NCBI GenBank assembly: GCA_934045905.1
Contig: OW203766.1
Location: 22,314,309 to 22,378,308, forward strand
DNA from: Leuctra nigra
Taxonomy: Eukaryota > Arthropoda > Insecta > Plecoptera > Leuctridae
Direction: 5' to 3'
Length of the DNA stretch: 64,000 nucleotides
Shown here: positions 58,301 to 64,000 of the stretch, piece by piece
Layout of the letters: each line of letters opens with the position of its first letter
Position numbering within the stretch: the stretch's first letter is position 1
The notes under the pieces: generated by a model
What the model saw: only the letters and a program-made list of their open reading frames with translations
The model's database searches: none
What the model was told of the DNA's origin: nothing
Made by a program: the position numbers and the translations under genes

Positions 58301-58935
58301 TCAATGCTGCCAACTGTTGCAAAGTCTAAAACTTCAACCGAAAATTGTCATGGCCGCCATTTTGATTTCGAGGGATATTATTTGTAGGTTATTTTTCCTT
58401 CAGGTAGACCTTCCTCATAGGTACTCCATTTGTTCCTGTTAATTTCATTTTTTGTGATGATTAATGACAACAATATAATCCTGGCATATTACATCATAAT
58501 CAGTAATCTTTCATTCTGGTCATATGAAAAAAGTTTGGTGTCCATTTTTTTTTATGTTATTGATATTATGTATTTTAATGTAGGTTCCAACTATTCGATA
58601 TTCGTTCGATATTCGAAATATTTTTGTCAATCATTCAATATTCGTATTCGAAGTCAAAAATCACTATTCGCACACCCCTACTTTGTAGACAAGTGAAAGC
58701 CCTCTTAATAAATTGAACAGACTTGTCATTGCAGGGACACTGGCCCACAACCAAATCTCTTCTCTCTCTTTCCTCTCTTAGTGTTTTTCTTCCAATCCCA
58801 ATAGCCAATGGGGGACACCCGTTCAGTTGCCTCCAGGCATGGCGGTGTACAACGTCCCGGTGATGACGGCACCGGTGCAACCGCCGATGATGCAGAGGAG
58901 ACCGCCAATGCACCAGCAGACCATGCAACACCAAG
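46362..58935 (+). CDS. PHF7/G2E3/pineapple eye-type E3 ubiquitin ligase, 9+ exons, 3' end unresolved
   Basis: Exons 46362-46487, 50361-50462, 51218-51342, 53019-53303, 53406-53445, 53662-53860, 54785-56435, 57157-57361, 58782-58935; all phases agree, 962 codons so far. In animals this family (PHF7, G2E3, fly pie) ubiquitylates chromatin or nuclear targets. Zinc modules: an extended PHD (about residues 13-130; CNFC, HYHC, CVYC, GCVNTKC, FHLPCG, FCHNH), a RING/PHD-like module (about 140-200; CAIC, CCKKDALFHREC, CPLC), the family DASWE linker, then a PHD (about 230-286; CDSCG, HMSCG, WECNDC). No HECT domain follows. Instead a Pro/Ser/Gln-rich tail of over 650 residues carries two SUMO-interaction-like motifs (IITVISDDSEDD near 376, PDIVIIDDD near 471) and Gln runs. 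The gene-specific symbol is left open. Confidence 0.85.
46540..46700. repeat. CT-rich dispersed repeat in intron 1 of the PHF7-like gene
   Basis: GGGTCAGGGGGTGGG ... CTAGGGCCGCAGGACT ... CTTCTTCTTCTTC follows the same order as the core at 40148-40255. Possibly a SINE fragment. Confidence 0.35.
47624..50174. mobile_element. 2551-bp TA-type element nested in a hAT copy
   Basis: GGGGAGAGTGGGGCACATTC at the left and GTGCCCCCCTCTCCCC at the right, flanked by TA; the host hAT sequence gives the empty site (CCTTTATAAA). Motifs of the type TCCGAATGTGCCCC recur inside (about 47819, 47974, 50135), possibly binding sites or remains of further nested copies. It also carries the AGGAAAACGCTC repeat (from about 48163) with a GCTCGCTTCGCTCGC tail at 49938, and a 76-codon frame on the minus strand. 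Confidence 0.75.
48541..48771 (-). pseudogene. 76-aa basic frame with Helitron-helicase-like N-terminal motif
   Basis: ATG at 48771, stop TAA-side at 48541. Very basic (MPKNGKTSARMKAIKAKKRL), with SKETPDQTAARRYSNNQRNT near residues 48-67. The ET..Q.AARR pattern resembles the repeated motif at the start of many arthropod Helitron-type PIF1-like helicase proteins, from memory only. No helicase domain follows. It might be the remnant first exon of a transposon protein. Function not claimed. Confidence 0.35.
50707..51148. mobile_element. TTA-type (Harbinger-like) MITE, 442 bp
   Basis: AGTGGCCCATACACGGTCAA at the left and TTGACCGTGTGTGGGGCACT at the right, flanked by TTA (50704-50706, 51149-51151). 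The arms continue for about 65 bp with TTGCATGACAA and AAGCCCGGCATGAC blocks. It lies in intron 2 of the PHF7-like gene, 69 bp before exon 3. Confidence 0.85.
51760..52143 (+). mobile_element. 5S-rRNA-derived SINE (SINE3 type), TSD AATCTGGTGAACA
   Basis: The first 125 bp or so follow 5S rRNA: CTCGTCAGATCACCGAGGTT, AAGCAACATCGAGCGGGGTC, TTGGATGGGTGACC, ending GCTGCCGTTGGG. These include the internal A, IE and C-box promoter regions. An unrelated body with GGGATGGGACGTTAAACAAC follows, then a tail of 11 A. The 13-bp duplication is perfect (51747-51759, 52144-52156), so this is a full-length, fairly young insertion in intron 3 of the PHF7-like gene. Confidence 0.9.
53996..54092. repeat. 97-bp foldback in intron 6 of the PHF7-like gene
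   Basis: AAACTCCGTTTCATG...TCTAGAGTCCT at the left pairs with AGGACTCTAGACTGCATGAA and ACGGAGTTT at the right. An inner CATGGGCAG/CTACCCATG hairpin sits in the loop. Confidence 0.7.
54361..54541. mobile_element. TA-type MITE, 181 bp, intron 6 of the PHF7-like gene
   Basis: CAGTTCGTTTTTCCTATG and CATAGGAAAAACGAACTG, flanked by TA on both sides. The central GGCCGAGAAAGAC...GTCTTTCTCGGCC hairpin and TTTGAACTCT links it to 13831-14002. Confidence 0.88.
57596..57987. mobile_element. TTAA-flanked foldback MITE, 392 bp
   Basis: GAGGCAAACGGAAGCG at the left, CGCTTCCCCAGGCCTC at the right, with TTAA on each side (57592-57595, 57988-57991). Inner arms pair strongly (AGATAGTAACGACCCATTAC with its complement, GCATTATTTAG, TAAATACGA). 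TTAA duplication is the piggyBac habit, but the terminal CCC of piggyBac ends is absent. Intron 8 of the PHF7-like gene. Confidence 0.7.
58114..58680. mobile_element. hAT-like element, 567 bp, TSD CTTTGTAG
   Basis: TAGGGGTGTGCGAATA and ATTCGCACACCCCTA, perfect 8-bp duplications at 58106-58113 and 58681-58688. Both ends are arrays of TTCGAATATTCGAA motifs. Non-coding. The element ends only 101 bp before exon 9 of the PHF7-like gene. Confidence 0.93.
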
Positions 58936-59030
58936 GTGATTACTTGTCTCAACCTCTTGTCTGTTTACTGCTGAGTGCTGTCATCATCAATAGGGTAGTT
59001 GCATCACGCTGGTTGCTGTGGTAACAGTAA

Positions 59031-59427
59031 CATGGGCGCCCGCAGGGGGGGGGGGCAAACGGGGGCGCTTGCCCCCCCTGGATGTCAGGAAAACATAAAA
59101 ATTGTATGGGGTTTAACGTATAGTATCATTTTGTAACCAATTGAACTAAAAAAAATTGATTTCACAGTGTAAAAAATAAAAAAAATGCCCTGCGGGGCAG
59201 TTTTGAACATGTCCCCCACCACCTCAAAGTGCAATAATTAAAAAAATATTGAATATTTCAACAAAATACACCTCAAAACGTCTCAAAATTGATTTCAAAG
59301 TGTCCAAAGACCAAAAAACACCCTGCGGGCAGGGTGGGGGGCGCGCCCCCCACACCCCCCTTAAACCCATAAAATATTGTTTTCCATGACCTTCCCCCAC
59401 CTGGCAGAAATCCTGCGGGCGCCCATG
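59031..59427. mobile_element. hAT-like MITE, 397 bp, TSD AACAGTAA
   Basis: CATGGGCGCCCGCAGG and CCTGCGGGCGCCCATG are perfect inverted ends, with 8-bp duplications at 59023-59030 and 59428-59435. GCCCTGCGGGGCAG inside echoes the repeat core of the 45203 element. Long frames over the G/C runs are artefacts. Confidence 0.92.
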
Positions 59428-60192
59428 AACAGTAACAGACCTCAATCTTGTTTATTTTGTTGGGGGACAGATAATTTGTCAATATGTAGTTGAATCATAT
59501 TTTATATACAGTTGTGAAAGAAATAGTATGTAGTTTAATAGGTAGTACCCTCACAATCACAGTTAAATATTATTTTAATAGTTAAATAATCACAGTTTAA
59601 CTGTGTAGTTAAACATTTAAACAATGCCATGCCATTGTACAAATTTAATTCCCAAGAAATAAGAATAATGGTTGTGTTGTGTTGGTGGGTAGGGAGTATT
59701 AAAATTTATAAGTAACTACTTAAAATCCAGTGCATGGAATTTTGTTTGAAAAATCAATTACTAAATGAGGAAAACACTCTGAACAACACGTTGATGAGAG
59801 TGCATCCGTATTTGCCATTCTTCTGACTGAATCTCATGATTTATGAAGTAATACAAATATGTAACAAGTAGTAAGTACTAAGTAATAAATAAGTAACATG
59901 AAGTACCTATAAAACTCATTATGGCTATCTCATCTGACATTAAAGCAGACCACAATACAACTGGGGCACAGATGCTTTCAGTCAAGTAATAAGTACTGCC
60001 TAATCAGTAATCATTATCTTTGTTCATTTAATTCCTTACTTTATTTGATACTACCATTTCTGTTGCGGGACGAGTACTTTTCAAGTACGTAAATTAATTA
60101 ATTTACAAAGTTTGATGGACAAAGTTTAAAAAGATTAGGTACAAAGTTTATGTAAAAATATTAATTTTAAACAGAAAAATTGACAATAACAT

Positions 60193-60755
60193 AATAATAA
60201 TAATAATAATAATAATGTAATTTATTGAGCACATAAAATAGGTACATAATTGGTCTGTATTCAACAATCGAGCTTCACATCTTCACCATTTACCTACTTC
60301 TTCTTAATTCATAATAGTCATTAAAATTGTGCTTCAATATCAGTGGTAATATTGGAAGAACATCCAAGCATTTGCTTTTTAGCTGAGGGAAAACCACTGA
60401 AAAAACATTCTCAGCAGGATGTAATCTTGATTCTCGTCTTCCAATATCATTACTTCACGAATTCTCTTTCTTGAATGATAGCGAGTTTATCCTTAACGAG
60501 TGTCTTGAAAGCTTTTAAACTTAGGGTCTGCTCTTCTGTTGTTGTTGTGTTGTATGCTACTGAGGCTGAATAGGAAAAACAGTTCTTGAATTTTTTACTT
60601 CGATGAGTTCCAAAGTCTAGCTTATCTTTGGACCGCGTGTCTCGTAGGTGAATATCACGACGCTTTCTCAACTTATCATTTAAATACTTTGGCTCTCCCG
60701 TTCTCAATATCTTGTGCGTTGCGCATGTTAAATGTAGGCTTCTTCTCGCTTCCAT
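60193..60755 (-). mobile_element. 5'-truncated LINE: reverse-transcriptase C-terminus, 3' UTR and (ATT)n tail
   Basis: The minus strand 60755-60450 encodes 101 residues of the post-RT C-terminal region of insect non-LTR ORF2 proteins: R..LHLTC.THKILRTGEPKYL, then RDTRSKDKLDFGTHRSK, FSYSASVAYN and LSLKAFKTLVKDKL. Many jockey/CR1-like elements end this way (YKILHN..P.YL ... TR ... Y..SF...WN.LP ... S...FK..L). A 3' UTR of about 180 bp and an (AAT)n run (plus strand) at 60193-60217 follow. The 5' end is lost at the tandem array. Confidence 0.75.
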
Positions 60756-60791
60756 CTTTAGCCAATGAAGTTTTTGAATGTAGGGACTTAT

Positions 60792-61070
60792 ATTGCTATG
60801 TATTGTATTTCCATAGCAATAAATGTTTCACCATGGTGAGACTGTCTATGGTGAGACTTGGAAATTACATTACATCACAGTTTGCTATGTATTGTATTGT
60901 ATTTCCATAGCAATAAATGTTTCACCATGGTGAGACTGTCTATGGTGAGACTTGGAAATTACATTACATCGCAGTTTGCTATGTATTGTATTGTATTTCC
61001 ATAGCAATAAATGTTTCACCATGGTGAGACTGTCTATGGTGAGACTTGGAAATTACATTACATCACAGTT
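60792..61070. repeat. 94-bp tandem repeat, about 3 copies
   Basis: TTGCTATGTATTGTATTTCC starts units at 60792, 60882 and 60976. The first is 5 bp shorter (one TATTG missing). Units are otherwise nearly identical. Each contains CACCATGGTGAGACTGTCTA followed by TGGTGAGAC. Confidence 0.9.
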
Positions 61071-62722
61071 CTGATTCTTGTCACATACCGTTTTTCACGC
61101 CAAAATGTCGCCTAATACCTATTTGAATTTGATTTTTCTGAATGAAAATGTTAAATTTCACATGTGAAAAGTTGGCACCTATGTCATTATGTAGTGTTAT
61201 TAATTTATTTGTGTTGATTTTACAAATTTACTAGAATTAAATTTCAGGATGCCTCCCTATTGTTAGAGCCCCGTAAAAATGGTTTTATTTTTTAACAAAT
61301 TTCGTTTTAAAAATAAGAAATTTCGCGTTTTGGCGGTGTTATTCAAATAACCCTCTATTTTGTTACCACAGCCCTGAAAAGTTGACATTGATCCTCTTGA
61401 AGGGGTGGGTTGTCAGTGGGTAGGGGTAGGTAGTGGTGCATCGCGCTGCTGACCGTGGCTTGTTATCGTGCATAGGCAAGGCAAAGGAAGGACATCTGAT
61501 GATTGATTAATGACAGCAAAGGCTATTTTTTCTTTTGCATTTATAATGTATTTTGGAAAATATGGCGCGATTTCGTGCTTGTTCTTTTTATTGTTGATTT
61601 TTCTTTAATTTCGTTTTATTTCGCGAATAAATTCTTACATATTTGAACTTCAAATTACATGACTCGTGCACATTGAGCAAAAAGAGGGTTATCTGATTAC
61701 AACTTTGATTATTATCACGATCGCGCCTCACGAAATATAAGTGGCTCTACCTATTGTACATCTTGGGCTGATTTCTGACATCTAGTGGAGCGGTCGCTCC
61801 ACCCAGCCAAGTCGTACCGTACACTCACACTCACTCAACATACCGTAAATGCATAATAAACTGAGGAGCAGACCAACCACTTTTACTGTACGCAACAACA
61901 TGGCATTTTCGGCCTACTGGATCTTAAAATTGGAATATCTCACATTGTTGCGATATATATTAATTTCGAGCTATGGCCCACCCCACTACATATACCAAAT
62001 TAGGGAACAATATGTTATGCCGTTTGCGAGCTAGAGGGCCGTGAAAAACGTGAAATTACACCCCTTTTAAAACCTATCTTGATCTGATGATGATGATGAT
62101 GATATCAGGAAACACCGCAATCACCGCCACAGCCTAAACGGCTGAGCTGATCGATCTGAAATTTTTACCACATGTGCACTTTTGGCGTCTGAGGTGCCTT
62201 TTTATAAAACCAACAGGAAGCCGCCATTTTGAAACCGGAAGTGACGTCATATCTCGGAAACGGCTAGACCGTTAGGAATTAAACCAGCGCCAAATGATTC
62301 AGACGGTCATCTATATGGAATATCAATAGTTAAAGTAGAGATGTACTGTTACCGAAACCGGAAATGACGTCATGAAAATGAAGAACTAGATTTTAATGAC
62401 CTCTTACTACAAAAACTACATATTCAGAAGGCTTATAATGATACATAACATTTATAGAAATAAATTCTAGGTGGCAGTAATTTCAGTCGCCATTTGGAAA
62501 ACCGGAAGTGATACCATATCTCGAAAACGGCTGGACTGATTGGAACGAAGCTTTCGCAATTCTTCATGGAATATCACTTTAAGCTTAGGTATATTGAGCA
62601 CCAAACACAATTTTGCGTGTTAACCAATTCGGAAATGGCGTATTTTTTTTAAGTAATTAGTCATTGTTGCTCCGATGTGTGTTACAAGTTGTGTAAATAA
62701 ACTAAAAAAATAAGTGATATCC

Positions 62723-63120
62723 CCATAAAAAAACACTCCGTGTAAAAATACCAGCCAAGTCTCTTCAACTTTAAAAAAAAATAGAAGAAATCTAAAAATT
62801 CAGCACTGAAAAGTAGTGATATCAAAAAATGAGCCAAGTCAAAACTTAATTTTAAAAACCAAAATATACTTGGCGCATCGTTTTTAAGGGCATTATAGGT
62901 ATATTATATATATATTTAGGTACATTTGATTTTTGGCATAATGCTTATATATTTATATACACGATGCGCCAAGTATATTTTGGTTTTTAAAATTAAGTTT
63001 TGACTTGGCTCATTTTTTGATATCACTACTTTTCAGTGCTGAATTTTTAGATTTCTTCTATTTTTTTTTTATAGTTGAAGAGACTTGGCTGGTATTTTTA
63101 CACGGAGTGTTTTTTTATGG
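62723..63120. mobile_element. Foldback with nearly identical 159-bp arms
   Basis: Arms 62723-62881 and 62962-63120, beginning CCATAAAAAAACACTCCGTG, differ by about one substitution and one indel; an 80-bp AT-rich spacer separates them. No protein frame. Target duplication not obvious. The near identity indicates a recent insertion or gene conversion between arms. Confidence 0.9.
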
Positions 63121-63247
63121 TTGCTACTACCTCAAGGCTACTGCTATTTATTTGATGTGAGGAAGGGTTGCTCAGGAAGTCTGAAACAGGTTTGGCCCCC
63201 AATATCCTGTCTCTGAGTCATTGGCCTGACATTCTGCTGGTATGCAG

Positions 63248-63332
63248 GGAAGGAGGGAACACAGACACAAGTCAGTGGCATTGCACCTCCTGCAGAACAT
63301 GTTACATGTCTGCACAGCATTGCTTTAGATAG
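63248..63332 (+). CDS. Candidate exon 10 of the PHF7-like gene
   Basis: An acceptor (GGTATGCAG) and donor (ATAG|GTATTG) bracket 85 bp that continue in phase from exon 9 (phase 1 in, phase 2 out), giving KEGTQTQVSGIAPPAEHV and more, in keeping with the Q/T/P-rich tail. A second frame of the same bases reads TSQWHCTSCRTCYM before a TAG, resembling the W.C..C.TC junction of tandem PHD fingers; it would need a different upstream exon. Low confidence either way. Confidence 0.35.
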
Positions 63333-63543
63333 GTATTGATTATTACAATTACTAGTGCAATATCTCTACTAGATGTAGTCCTGTGATGCTTGCATATAGA
63401 GTTGAGTGGGTGAGTGAAAGTTAGTGGTAGTACATATTATTCAAATAATTGTTGTGAGGTTGCAGTTAACTTTACTCTGGACCCTTATTTAATATCCATT
63501 AAGGCTTTGGCTTCAGTCCTGGACTAGCATTGTTCTCCTAGTC

Positions 63544-64000
63544 CAGGGGTCGGCAACCCGCGGCTCCGGAGCCGCATGCGGCTCCTTGATGGTTCTTGAA
63601 TGGCTCTTGATAATTTTAAAAAATACCTGGAATCGAACATTTTTAAAATTCGAGAAAAAACGCCCTGCGGGGCAACAATTAGAAGGTTATTTGATTGAGT
63701 TAACGTTCATTTTAGAGTCCTAGAATCACTTTTAACTTTTAAGTAATTAAAATCCTAAAAAAACGCCCTGCGGGGCAACAATTGGAAAGGTTATTTGATT
63801 CAGTTCGTTATTTTAGAGTCCCAGGATCACTTTTAAATTCTTGAAATTCTGAAAAACGCCCTGCGGGGCAACAACTGGGGGACAACGACTGAGGGGCTTC
63901 GTCAAAATATCCAAATAAACTGGTAATTAAATTTTTTATTTTCGGTGTATTATATTTGATTGCCTCTACTGCGGCTCCCATTATTATCTAATTTATTAAT
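63544..64000. mobile_element. Second CAGGGGTCGGCAACC hAT-like element, cut by window end
   Basis: Same left end and the same three GCCCTGCGGGGCAACAA repeat units as 45203-45671, with an extra GGAGCCGCATGCGGCTCC hairpin after the terminus. The expected 8-bp duplication would be TCCTAGTC (63536-63543); the right end lies beyond the window. Confidence 0.85.

Larger units (their letters stand above)
58936..63247. other. Long intron or 3' flank of the PHF7-like gene
   Basis: No convincing exon between 58936 and 63247. It holds a hAT element, a LINE tail, a 94-bp tandem array and a large foldback (listed separately). About 62080-62640 contains AT-rich DNA with repeated CCGGAAGTGA...ATCTCG(G/A)AAACGGCT(A/G)GAC phrases at 62236, 62355 and 62505, probably a degenerate dispersed repeat. 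Confidence 0.45.

Noticed and set aside
58805..58935. Acceptor at 58804 (CCCAATAG) for exon 9 of the PHF7-like gene
   Set aside because: It would shift the frame to an unrelated Arg/Asp-rich reading; the upstream acceptor at 58781 has a strong pyrimidine tract and keeps the Q/P-rich frame.
60689..60910. 73-codon frame on the plus strand
   Set aside because: It spans the antisense of the LINE fragment and the 94-bp tandem array.
1..64000. CRISPR arrays, bacterial operons or integrated viral genes
   Set aside because: Gene structure is eukaryotic throughout; the repeats found are tandem or inverted transposon structures, and no capsid, envelope or viral polymerase motifs were recognised.

Overview
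The window is nuclear DNA of an animal, very probably an arthropod. Genes are split by GT-AG introns, the non-coding DNA is AT-rich and crowded with small DNA transposons, and every recognised protein is an ordinary metazoan orthologue. An arthropod-type initiator (TCAGT) precedes one gene, and the spacer DNA is full of TAGGTA/TACCTA runs. I cannot name the species. All exon models below were built by hand from splice consensus, reading phase and remembered family sequences; each model keeps frame from start to stop.

Layout: (1) 1-1039, last exon of an unidentified Lys/Glu/Arg-rich protein (+). (2) 8601-1648, MCM2 (-), 9 coding exons, 889 aa. (3) 8944-12468, PAF1 (+), 4 exons, 550 aa, head-to-head with MCM2 over a 342-bp shared promoter that carries a textbook E2F site. 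(4) 12970-21214, PPP1R37-like PP1 regulatory leucine-rich-repeat protein (+), 8 exons, 879 aa. (5) 25730-33110, R7-family RGS protein, RGS7-like (+), 6 exons, 493 aa. (6) 37266-35131, mitochondrial ribosomal protein S10 (-), 3 exons, 185 aa. (7) 42278-38566, copper chaperone for superoxide dismutase, CCS (-), 5 exons, 272 aa. (8) 46362 to at least 58935 and perhaps 63332, a PHF7/G2E3/pineapple-eye-type multi-zinc-finger ubiquitin ligase (+) with a long Pro/Gln-rich tail; its 3' end is not resolved.

The genes are unrelated housekeeping and signalling functions (replication licensing, transcription elongation, phosphatase control, G-protein signalling, mitochondrial translation, copper delivery, chromatin ubiquitylation). 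The only functional coupling the sequence supports is the divergent MCM2/PAF1 promoter.

The introns and spacers are the unusual part. Eight elements end in hAT-like terminal inverted repeats (TIRs) and have perfect 8-bp target-site duplications (TSDs), one of them only 43 bp long. About nine elements have TA duplications (mariner/pogo type), one has TTA and one TTAA. There is a 5S-rRNA-derived SINE with its own duplication, two 5'-truncated LINE tails with recognisable reverse-transcriptase C-termini, a pogo/Tigger relic that still encodes the start of its transposase, a 2.5-kb TA element nested inside a hAT copy, a 102-bp hairpin with perfect 44-bp arms, and a foldback with almost identical 159-bp arms. 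No virus, CRISPR array, intact rRNA gene or convincing tRNA gene was seen.
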